Source: Desulfobacteraceae bacterium | Lineage (GTDB): Bacteria > Desulfobacterota > Desulfobacteria > Desulfobacterales > JAABPS01 | Assembly (NCBI GenBank): GCA_011391835.1 | Contig: JAABPS010000027.1 | Span: 1 to 14,273 of the forward strand | Reading direction: 5' to 3' | DNA: 14,273 nt | In this document: positions 6,043 through 12,502 of the stretch, piece after piece | Numbering within the stretch: the first letter of the stretch is position 1 | Layout: the number at the start of each line of letters is the position of its first letter | Notes under the pieces: generated by a model | The model's input: only the letters and a program-made list of their open reading frames with translations | The model's database searches: none | What the model was told of the DNA's origin: nothing | Made by a program: the position numbers and the translations under genes

Positions 6043-7473
6043 ATGAAAATGAAAATTATCATTTTGATAGCATTCATCATCCTTATCTTGATCGCTGTTT
6101 GGCTGCTGAATGTCTTCACGTTCAAGCGGATTCAGATTTTGTCCAGAACACCGGATATACCCGAAGCAGCAACCATTCAATACACACCACCGCCACGACC
6201 CAAATTTTCAATTCCCTCCAGGCAGCAATTGGGCAATGTCATGGCGATGATGAAAAAAACAATCGAAAAGGTAACCGATGGAGTGTATATCGCAAACAAC
6301 TATGCCTTTGGCAATGTGATAATGATTGAAACATCCAGCGGGCTGGTGATTGTTGATACAACGGAAAACGCTAAAAGCGCTCGAAAAATATTATCCGAAT
6401 TTCGTAAAATTACGGACAAGCCTATCAAAACAATCATCTACACTCACGGTCATGTGGATCACATATTTGGAACACCGGTATTTATGGAGGACAGGCCTCA
6501 GATTATCTCAACCCGGACGACAGTTGAATTCTTGAAGAGAGAACAGGGGTGGATGAACCCTTATTTAAAATTGAGCCGCCGTATCCAGTCTGGAAGGGCA
6601 GATGAGGCTTACGCAATGAAGATGCCCATTGACATAGGCTTTGAGGGATTTGAAGGTGAAACCCTGATTTGGCCTACAATAACATTTGATGGGTTTTATT
6701 CATTCAAACAGGATGACACCCTCTTCGAACTATATGAAACAGGCGGGGAAGCTCCCGGCCATCTCATTATCTGGATTCCCCAAAAGAAATTAGTCGTATC
6801 AGGAGATCTTTTTTATCCAAGTTTTCCCAATCTATCAACACCCATGCTGGCTGCACGATCCCCGGAAGACTGGATTAAAGGGCTTGAAAAAATTATCAGC
6901 CTAAACCCCGAATATCTCGCGCCCTGTCATGCGCTTTCTCTTAGCGGCGCCGAGGAAATACTTACACGGCTCGGCAATTATCGAAATGCCACAAAATATG
7001 TATTTGATGAAACCATTAAGGCGATCAATCAGGGAAAAACTGTTGAAGAAGCAGTCAGCGATATTCGATTGCCGGAAAATTTCACCCGCTTGCCCTATTT
7101 GAAGGAATATTATGGAAGAGTGGATTGGGCGGTTCGGGGAATTTATCACCGGTATACAGGCTGGTATGATGGCCGAGGGACAAATTTGAATCCGCTCCCA
7201 TCCGGCCACCTGCCACGCGAGATCATTAAATTGTCCGGGGGTGTTGATAAAATTCTCGCTTATGCCATTGAGGCACAGAAGCGGGGTGAACATCAACTGG
7301 CAGTAGAATTAGCAGATATTGTCATTAAAGCCCATCCGGATGAAAAAATTGCTCGGGTGATTAAATCCTATTCTCTGGATTATTTGGGGTACGGTGCACA
7401 GAATCTAAACATGTTTGGCTTTTATCGTTCCGCTGCCGCAATGGAGCGTAAAAAAGCTGATTATAAACCTTAA
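6043..7473 (+). CDS. membrane-anchored MBL-fold hydrolase, alkylsulfatase-like
   Basis: This 476-residue protein begins with a hydrophobic anchor (about 5-25) followed by basic residues, so the catalytic part is probably outside the inner membrane. The metallo-beta-lactamase domain has THGHVDH (His135, His137, Asp139, His140), APGH (His240), GD (Asp255) and CH (His296), a complete two-metal site. After it comes an alkylsulfatase-type dimerisation region: Y-T-G-W-Y-D-G then N-L-N-P-L-P, L-S-G-G-V-D-K-I-L-A-Y-A, and repeated helices to the end. Characterised alkylsulfatases such as SdsA1 use glutamates at part of the metal site and have a C-terminal SCP2-like domain; here the ligands are His/Asp and that domain is absent. 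Sulfatase activity is thus doubtful. GAGG lies six bases before the ATG; the gap from the SDR is 61 bases. Confidence 0.8.
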   Translation: MKMKIIILIAFIILILIAVWLLNVFTFKRIQILSRTPDIPEAATIQYTPPPRPKFSIPSRQQLGNVMAMMKKTIEKVTDGVYIANNYAFGNVIMIETSSGLVIVDTTENAKSARKILSEFRKITDKPIKTIIYTHGHVDHIFGTPVFMEDRPQIISTRTTVEFLKREQGWMNPYLKLSRRIQSGRADEAYAMKMPIDIGFEGFEGETLIWPTITFDGFYSFKQDDTLFELYETGGEAPGHLIIWIPQKKLVVSGDLFYPSFPNLSTPMLAARSPEDWIKGLEKIISLNPEYLAPCHALSLSGAEEILTRLGNYRNATKYVFDETIKAINQGKTVEEAVSDIRLPENFTRLPYLKEYYGRVDWAVRGIYHRYTGWYDGRGTNLNPLPSGHLPREIIKLSGGVDKILAYAIEAQKRGEHQLAVELADIVIKAHPDEKIARVIKSYSLDYLGYGAQNLNMFGFYRSAAAMERKKADYKP

Positions 7474-7516
7474 GAAAATAATAAAAAAATCAATTATCAG
7501 TAAAGGAGAAAAAACC

Positions 7517-8281
7517 ATGGAAACCCGTCAACACAGCCTGCCCACATTTAAAAAAGAATTTGATGATTTAAAAAATCTTGCAGGTAAAAATTCCAACCTC
7601 TGGGATGGCGCCCGGATTCTTTTAGCAGATGTACTCATTGACAAAAAACAGGTCAAACGAATTCTTCCGCTTTTCATGACGCCAACCAGAGAAGCAAAAG
7701 CAACCCTCTTTATAGCCAATTATGTGAAAAACTGCTTTACAGTTCCCTATCGTGAAGCAGCCTTTTTAATCCATGTGAAAACACCGTTTGGTAAAGGACT
7801 TCATTGTCCATGGATGATTGTTGATGATGATTCAGCCATGATTTACGGCAGAGATTACCTTGGTTATCCAAAAAAAATGGGAGAATTCATTTTTGAAGAA
7901 AGTAATTCTGCCGTTCATGCCAGTGTCAAAAGACGAGGGATTGAAATTATGAAAATGGATGCCGTAAAAGGAAAGCCTGAAGAGAAACCTGAACCTGTTT
8001 TTGCGCAGAAATTCTTTAACGTTCGAAACCCGGGACAATTATACATGCTTCATACCATTTGCTTATTTCGTGCCAAGGAAAACATCACGGAATCTTGCCA
8101 GGCAGAAATCAAACTGACTGTTAGCGAATCTCCTGTGGATCCGATAGCGCAATTAATTGACGGCAGTCCGTTTAACGGGCGAATGGTGGTAATGGATATT
8201 ATCGGCGGGGCATATATGTTTCCGGTTGGTTTTGCCGGTTTATACTGGTTTATAATGAATCACAAGCTGCGCTATGAATAG
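7517..8281 (+). CDS. acetoacetate decarboxylase family protein
   Basis: This 254-residue protein matches the acetoacetate decarboxylase fold in length and motifs. Glu80 in P-Y-R-E-A corresponds to the conserved active-site Glu, and GYPKKMGE (116-123) carries the adjacent lysine pair; Lys119 is the expected Schiff-base lysine, with Lys120 lowering its pKa. Conserved D-P-I and the terminal G-x-Y-M-F-P-V segment are also present. Family members decarboxylate beta-keto acids or do other Schiff-base chemistry, so acetoacetate itself is not certain. The start was set at ATG 7517 because AAAGGAG (7502-7508) precedes it; the longer reading from 7415 would overlap the hydrolase gene. It is the last gene of the operon, 43 bases after the hydrolase. 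With the upstream SDR it could cleave CO2 from a keto acid made there (inference). Confidence 0.85.
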   Translation: METRQHSLPTFKKEFDDLKNLAGKNSNLWDGARILLADVLIDKKQVKRILPLFMTPTREAKATLFIANYVKNCFTVPYREAAFLIHVKTPFGKGLHCPWMIVDDDSAMIYGRDYLGYPKKMGEFIFEESNSAVHASVKRRGIEIMKMDAVKGKPEEKPEPVFAQKFFNVRNPGQLYMLHTICLFRAKENITESCQAEIKLTVSESPVDPIAQLIDGSPFNGRMVVMDIIGGAYMFPVGFAGLYWFIMNHKLRYE

Positions 8282-8303
8282 TAATCACAACGCATAGCCT
8301 CTC

Positions 8304-8500
8304 TTATGTATTGCCTCTATCCAACTGCCGGACTGGAGGCTCTTCCAACCATACGAGCGCCTCTTTCAGGTCTGTGGTAACCTTTGCATTGACTCCACGA
8401 TCAGTGCAACGGTTTCCACAAACTTTTCCAGCCATATGATCTCTGCTGGACCGACATATGCAATTTTGCAGGCAGGACGATTAACAAACCATCCATACAT
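8304..8500 (-). pseudogene. possible decayed STAS/SpoIIAA-like protein remnant
   Basis: Two minus-strand frames each look protein-like over a short distance. From ATG at 8500, one reads N-R-P-A-C-K-I-A-Y-V-G-P-A-E-I-I-W-L-E-K-F-V-E and stops at 8366. The other frame then continues with AKVTTDLKEALVWLEEP and ends at 8304. Joined by a frameshift near 8385-8395, they resemble the C-terminal half of SpoIIAA-like (STAS/SEC14) small proteins, which often end in an acidic helix with A-L-x-W-L. There is no ribosome-binding sequence and an in-frame stop lies just upstream. The family similarity is from memory of the pattern only. Confidence 0.3.
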
Positions 8501-8515
8501 CTGACGGACAAATTA

Positions 8516-8560
8516 GATATTTAAAAGGGTCTTGACTAGAACAGAGCTAAAATATTAGCT
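8516..8560 (+). promoter_or_regulatory. orphan promoter-like element with palindrome
   Basis: GATATTTAAAAGGG then TCTTGACT resembles the UP/-35 block of the promoters at 1777 and 12349, with a 5/6 -35 (TTGACT, 8532-8537). The -10 is unclear (TATTAG at 8553-8558 gives a short 15-nt spacer). A 6-bp inverted repeat AGCTAA-AATA-TTAGCT (8545-8560) covers the -10 area. No plus-strand gene follows before 9790, and the next gene is antisense. Confidence 0.3.
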
Positions 8561-8695
8561 TAAGTTCCTGTCATGACAACAAAAAACAAGTATATTTTTA
8601 GCAATACTTAATTTCTACGATCCGGTCGCCATGTATTTTAACGCCTCGGCTTTCATTATTTTCAGCGGGGAGTATAAAAATTTTGTTCCCGCACA

Positions 8696-9415
8696 TTATT
8701 CAGACGACATATCTTCCCCGCCAGCAGGCTCAGGAATCAGGGTGATTTCGATTCGGCGGTTCTGCCCTTTGCCCTCCAACGTCTCGTTGCTGGCAATGGG
8801 GTGGTACTCGGACATGCCCACCGCCCTTAAGCGGGATGGCTCGATTTCCACTGTTTCCTGTAAAAACCGTACTACATTCGTTGCCCGTGCTGAAGACAGC
8901 TCCCAGTTGGTGGGATAAATTTTCTTAAGATTTGAACTGGGTGAAATGGGCACATTGTCCGTATGACCCTCCACCCGGATAATCTTGTTTTTTGTATTTT
9001 TCAGAACCTTTCCCACGCGCTCCAGAACCTTGAGACCTTCAGGGGTAATTTCTGCTCTGCCGGATGGAAACAGAATCTTATCTACCATGCTCACAGAAAG
9101 TCGATCCACCAATTGGGTGATCTTAATCTGCCCCTGTTCGATTTCTGTTTTCATATCAGCAACCAGCTCGTCATACGTGCCTTTAAGCTTGTCTATCTCT
9201 TCTTCTTTTTCATTTGAAATCGATGCGATTTTTTCTTCCAGCTTCTTTGTAATCACTACCTTTTCTTTTTCCAATTTCTGTATGCTAAACTTTAGATCAG
9301 TATTCTCAGCTTTCGCTTTTTTATTAAGATCATAAAAGTAGTAGCAAAGTCCGCCCAGAATGATCCCGGCGATGACCAATAATGTTACCATGAGTTTTGC
9401 CAGTTTAGTCTTCAT
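8696..9415 (-). CDS. OmpA/MotB-family peptidoglycan-binding envelope protein
   Basis: This 239-residue protein has an N-terminal membrane anchor (about 8-28) with a positive start. A charged, heptad-rich coiled coil follows (about 30-100), then a C-terminal OmpA-like domain (about 105-230). The peptidoglycan contacts are present: Asp153 in G-H-T-D-N and Arg177 in N-W-E-L-S-S-A-R-A. The E-G-H-T-D-N-V-P-I and T-N-W-E-L-S wording is MotB-like, but there is no motA-like neighbour and no MotB-type plug after the anchor, so a flagellar stator is unlikely. It probably tethers the inner membrane or an envelope complex to the cell wall. GGAGG lies about nine bases before the ATG. It is monocistronic as far as visible, and divergent from the crotonase gene. 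Confidence 0.88.
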   Translation of the reverse strand: MKTKLAKLMVTLLVIAGIILGGLCYYFYDLNKKAKAENTDLKFSIQKLEKEKVVITKKLEEKIASISNEKEEEIDKLKGTYDELVADMKTEIEQGQIKITQLVDRLSVSMVDKILFPSGRAEITPEGLKVLERVGKVLKNTKNKIIRVEGHTDNVPISPSSNLKKIYPTNWELSSARATNVVRFLQETVEIEPSRLRAVGMSEYHPIASNETLEGKGQNRRIEITLIPEPAGGEDMSSE

Positions 9416-9789
9416 TCTTTTTTTCCTCCATTCGCCTTCATGTTAAGATACTCCACAATATGCTGCACTTAAATATTCTACGATTGTCAAATCAAATTTC
9501 ATTTTAACCGTTGCTGGCACCTCCTTTGCGTTTTCACTATCCACCTTTGTCAAAAAACAGAGAGGGTATGCGCTGAGTTCGAATTTATGTTATCTGGAAA
9601 AGTGTATATTGGAAACAATAAGTTAAAATGCAGATAAATGTCAACCCGAAGGGTCTAAAAGGACAAATTTTAAGCGCAAACAGACTTAGATGTTTTATTC
9701 TGAAGGTTTTAGTGATAAGAAAATGTAGGCTGAACCCAAACCCCCTAATGGGGAAAAGTAGTTTTCAAGGACATACAAAAGGAGAATAT
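9416..9789. other. 374-nt divergent intergenic region
   Basis: This stretch separates the OmpA-like gene (minus) and the crotonase gene (plus), so both upstream regions lie here. No promoter reaches a standard worth calling. Two small hairpins stand in the crotonase leader: ACCC-GAA-GGGT near 9644-9654 and CCCC-TAAT-GGGG at 9742-9753. An open frame from 9628 extends the crotonase N-terminus but has no ribosome-binding sequence and no family-like residues. Confidence 0.5.
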
Positions 9790-10608
9790 ATGGCTGAACT
9801 CGTATTAATCGATAAAAAAGATCATGTCGCCCGTGTTCGTTTAAACCGTCCGGACAAATACAATGCCCTGAGCCCGGAAATGTTTGTAGCAATAATCAAC
9901 GCCGGTCAGTCGCTAGCGCATGACACATCTGTTCGTGCGGTGATATTGTCCGGAGAGGGACGCGGATTTTGTGCGGGTCTTGATTTTCAACGCTTTATGG
10001 AAATGCAGGCACAGGAACCATCCGAGAATAAAGACGTCAAAGCAGATCTCTTTGGCGGTGTTTCTGAAACCATTGCCAACCGGGCGCAATTAGTGGCCTA
10101 CATCTGGAAGCAGATACCGGTTCCTGTCATTGCAGCGCTGCATGGCGTATCCTATGGCGGCGGATTGCAGATCGCACTTGGCGCAGATATTCGGCTGGCA
10201 TCGCCGGATGCGACGTTTTCCATTATGGAAATTAAATGGGGCCTTGTACCGGATATGTCCGGCACCCAGACCCTTCGGGATCTGCTTCGGCTGGATGTAG
10301 CCAAAGAGCTTGCTCTTACAGGGAGGATTGTTGACGCCAGAGAAGCCGTTGAAGTGGGATTGATTACCCGCGTATGTAATGATCCGTTGACTGAAGCGAA
10401 AACACTTGCCAGAGAGATTGCAGGCAAATCCCCCCACGCGGTTGTGGCATGTAAACATCTTTTTGAAACCGCCTGGCATAGCAGCGCAGCAGATGGCCTG
10501 AAACTTGAGGAAAAACTTCAAAGGACACTCATTGGCAGCCCCAATAATATTGAAGCGGTTATGGCTAATTTTGAAAAAAGAGCCCCTAAGTATAAGGACA
10601 GAGATTAG
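9790..10608 (+). CDS. enoyl-CoA hydratase/isomerase (crotonase) family protein
   Basis: This 272-residue crotonase-fold enzyme would act on acyl-CoA thioesters in the cytoplasm. The oxyanion-hole segments are present: C-A-G-L-D (61-65) and H-G-V-S-Y-G-G-G (118-125). Of the two catalytic glutamates of true hydratases, the first is Gln127 (GGGLQI instead of GGGCEL) and the second is kept as Glu147. Eight residues on, Asp155 (L-V-P-D) matches in spacing the catalytic Asp of delta3,5-delta2,4-dienoyl-CoA isomerase, which pairs with the equivalent of Glu147. An isomerase or other crotonase reaction is thus at least as likely as hydration. The start is at 9790 because AAAAGGAG directly precedes it. 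It is not in the upstream operon, but fits the same beta-oxidation-like chemistry. Confidence 0.88.
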   Translation: MAELVLIDKKDHVARVRLNRPDKYNALSPEMFVAIINAGQSLAHDTSVRAVILSGEGRGFCAGLDFQRFMEMQAQEPSENKDVKADLFGGVSETIANRAQLVAYIWKQIPVPVIAALHGVSYGGGLQIALGADIRLASPDATFSIMEIKWGLVPDMSGTQTLRDLLRLDVAKELALTGRIVDAREAVEVGLITRVCNDPLTEAKTLAREIAGKSPHAVVACKHLFETAWHSSAADGLKLEEKLQRTLIGSPNNIEAVMANFEKRAPKYKDRD

Positions 10609-11087
10609 AAGTATTTTCTGAAGCCCCAAATAACCCATTTGCTCCAAAATAACATTCGGAGACGAGATAAAAATATGTTCAAATGTGTATCCCAATTTTC
10701 ATTCAAAGTTTGCCTCATGGTGTTTTTGAACTTTCTGCCAGGTTCATTGCCTGGGGAATCGGGCTTTGGCAGGCTAAGTTTTTATTTAGCCCAGATGATG
10801 AAGGAGCAAAGAAACCCTCTTTAATCAAACTGCAGAAAGTCTATATGCGGGCTTCGGTTTTCAATAACATCCAATTTGCGGATATTAAAGGTGCCGATGA
10901 CAACAGATTTCGAACGCCGGACCGGCGAGCCAAATGATTCAAACGGTGCCGGCTGGCTATGTTATTCCATTGATCGGAAGTAAAGTTACTCATGATCCAA
11001 TTCCTTCCTTAACTGGCTTGTCTGAGTGCCCTTTTTATCTTTAAACCGATTTTTATTCACCATCACTTTTGAAGGAAATAAATAAAC
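10609..11087. other. 479-nt gap with short unassigned frames
   Basis: No recognised gene lies here. Three short plus-strand frames follow one another: ATG 10675 (49 codons, with GGAG nearby), ATG 10683 (84 codons to 10937) and ATG 10934 (35 codons to about 11041). The middle one has a protein-like stretch (K-K-P-S-L-I-K-L-Q-K-V-Y-M-R-A-S-V-F-N-N-I). This could be a small gene or a frameshifted remnant; no family was recognised. Confidence 0.3.
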
Positions 11088-11510
11088 CTACTTATATTTT
11101 TTATTATACTCCATGTAAAAATTAAACTGCTGGGAAGTTTGGGCAAGTTCTCTCATTAATTTCTTTTTGCTGTTTTCCGACCTGCATTTGCGGATCTTTT
11201 CTTTGATGAGTTCCATTTCCCTTTTAAGCCTAACCTCTTCCGGCAGATATCCGGCATTTTTCAAAATCAGATAGCCCAGTCTAAGATGCTCTGGCATGGC
11301 ATAATATTTGTTTAAATCGATTGGCTTCCCTATGCCGGAAAGATTTTTAAAAGCACCCTCCTCCATGGCTTGTTGAATCTTTGTTTCAGCAAGGCTTTCA
11401 AATTTGTCTGCCGCTTTACTTTCTTCTTTGAGTGAAGATAATTTGTATTGAGCGCTCGCATTTTCTTTTGAAAGAGGTTTGTCTTGATTTTTTTTATTCT
11501 TATCCTTCAT
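11088..11510 (-). CDS. DUF1992 (DnaJ-homologue subfamily C28-like) protein
   Basis: This 140-residue soluble protein carries the DUF1992 domain over about residues 33-105. The hallmark pattern is K-F-E-S-L-A-E-T-K-I-Q-Q-A-M-E-E-G-A-F-K-N-L-S-G-I then G-K-P-I-D-L, followed by P-E-H-L-R-L-G-Y-L-I-L-K-N-A-G-Y-L-P-E-E-V. In eukaryotes this domain occurs in DNAJC28; the bacterial function is unknown, and there is no J domain here. The N-terminal 30 residues are lysine-rich and probably disordered, and the C-terminal part is a charged helix. It appears monocistronic, transcribed toward the crotonase gene. The family call is firm, with no functional claim. Confidence 0.88.
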   Translation of the reverse strand: MKDKNKKNQDKPLSKENASAQYKLSSLKEESKAADKFESLAETKIQQAMEEGAFKNLSGIGKPIDLNKYYAMPEHLRLGYLILKNAGYLPEEVRLKREMELIKEKIRKCRSENSKKKLMRELAQTSQQFNFYMEYNKKYK

Positions 11511-11678
11511 GCTTGATAAATACCCATCTATTTAAATTGGCTGCCCTTAATAATACACGCTTTGTCAGAAAATACTTTTCTACTACTTAGTTCACACTTC
11601 TTCGGTTGCCCAATACTGCAAATCAGCTGCACCGTTTTTACTAATCTGTATCCTGTATGAATAAGTTTGTTTACTATA

Positions 11679-12248
11679 TCAAACCATCTTCTGTCCTATT
11701 TCATAGGCCTTTTTTAAAATATTCTCCATCTCCTTTGCAGGATGGATGTGGCTGTTTGTGTGAATAATCCTGCCTTTTTCTTCAAATCCAAGTCCGCTGC
11801 CCGTCATGCCTGCAAGCCATCGGATGGGCCTGCTATAACTCTCAGGGTCCGGGTTACCCTGGGATGTGACAAGTGCGTATGATTTGCCAGCCGGGACTGC
11901 CGACTCATACTCTCCAATCGTTTCCTTGCTGATATACAGAGAATAAAAACGGTCCACCAATATCTTCATTTGTCCTGTGACGTGGTACATGTATATAGGG
12001 CATCCGATGATAATGCCAGCGCAGGTCTTTACCGCTTCCAGGTATTGACTCAACCCATCTTTTTGGCTGCACTTTCCCGGATTTTCCCTGCATTTGAGAC
12101 ATCCCATACAGCCTTTCAGCTCAATATCGTGGAGTTTGACTTCCACCGTTTGCGCACCTTTGGCTTTTGCACCTTCTAAAACTGCCGAAATAATCGTTGA
12201 TGTGTTCCCTTTTGCCCTCGGACTTCCATTAAATGCCAGAATTTGCAT
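11679..12248 (-). CDS. Isf-like NADPH-dependent FMN reductase with [4Fe-4S] motif
   Basis: This 189-residue flavodoxin-fold protein has an FMN phosphate loop GSPRAKGNT (8-16). Between the first strand-helix units lies a compact cysteine motif: Cys47, Cys50, Cys53 and Cys60 (C-x2-C-x2-C-x6-C). This matches the iron-sulfur flavoprotein (Isf) pattern C-x2-C-x2-C-x4-7-C that binds one [4Fe-4S] cluster. The segment P-I-Y-M-Y-H-V-T-G-Q-M-K-I-L-V-D-R-F is the usual FMN-ring and dimer-contact region. Isf proteins, first described in methanogens and common in strict anaerobes, shuttle electrons and help with oxidative stress. AAGGAG lies about six bases before the ATG. It is divergent from the flavoprotein gene at 12503; a shared control region is possible. 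Confidence 0.87.
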   Translation of the reverse strand: MQILAFNGSPRAKGNTSTIISAVLEGAKAKGAQTVEVKLHDIELKGCMGCLKCRENPGKCSQKDGLSQYLEAVKTCAGIIIGCPIYMYHVTGQMKILVDRFYSLYISKETIGEYESAVPAGKSYALVTSQGNPDPESYSRPIRWLAGMTGSGLGFEEKGRIIHTNSHIHPAKEMENILKKAYEIGQKMV

Positions 12249-12348
12249 GATTTCTCCTTAACAGTATGGATGAGTTATGTAATCAGGTTATCGCTGCCTT
12301 TTGGTTACAATATTTTAACTTAAAGTCAATACGCGAAATTTTAGCTGA

Positions 12349-12391
12349 TATTTAAAAATTTTCTTGACAATAGTCTTTTAAAAGATATATT
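12349..12391 (+). promoter_or_regulatory. promoter of the flavoprotein-GntR pair
   Basis: A perfect -35 TTGACA (12364-12369) and a near-consensus -10 TATATT (12386-12391) are separated by 16 bases. The A/T-rich block TTTAAAAATT just upstream is an UP-like element. The 22-nt block 12349-12370 differs from 1777-1798 at one base only. Confidence 0.7.
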
Positions 12392-12403
12392 GGTTATACC
12401 AAT
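12389..12403. promoter_or_regulatory. FadR/GntR-type operator
   Basis: ATTGGT-TAT-ACCAAT is a perfect palindrome that fits the FadR-subfamily GntR consensus T-N-G-T-NNN-A-C-N-A, and in its core the E. coli FadR pattern TGGT-NNN-ACCA. It overlaps the end of the -10 and the expected transcription start, a repressing position. A GntR/FadR-type protein is encoded in the same transcription unit at 13594, so autoregulation is likely (inferred). Confidence 0.75.
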
Positions 12404-12502
12404 TAGAATAAAAAACATTATTTATTCGGTTTAAAGATTATACAATACAAAATAGATTAGACCATTTTCTTAATACTACCTGTTCTTTTTAAGAGGTGAC
12501 TA

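Larger units (their letters stand above)
8282..8695. other. 414-nt gap without an intact gene
   Basis: This gap separates convergent genes. It contains a probable decayed minus-strand gene (8304-8500), an orphan plus-strand promoter-like element (8516-8560) and a 10-bp palindrome TGTCATGACA (8569-8578). A GC stem at 8665-8692 near the end of the OmpA-like gene lacks a U-tract, so no terminator is claimed. Confidence 0.5.

Noticed and set aside
7415..7516. Longer N-terminus for the decarboxylase-family protein
   Set aside because: It lies inside the hydrolase gene in another frame, and AAAGGAG directly precedes the ATG at 7517.
8665..8692. GC stem near the 3' end of the OmpA-like gene as an intrinsic terminator
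   Set aside because: The stem is only about five pairs plus a bulge, with a long loop, and no T-run follows on either strand.
8696..9415. Flagellar motor protein MotB
   Set aside because: The OmpA domain is MotB-like, but there is no motA neighbour, no MotB-type plug segment after the anchor, and a long coiled coil instead.
9628..9789. Longer N-terminus for the crotonase
   Set aside because: There is no ribosome-binding sequence before 9628, the extra residues do not look like the family, and AAAAGGAG precedes the ATG at 9790.
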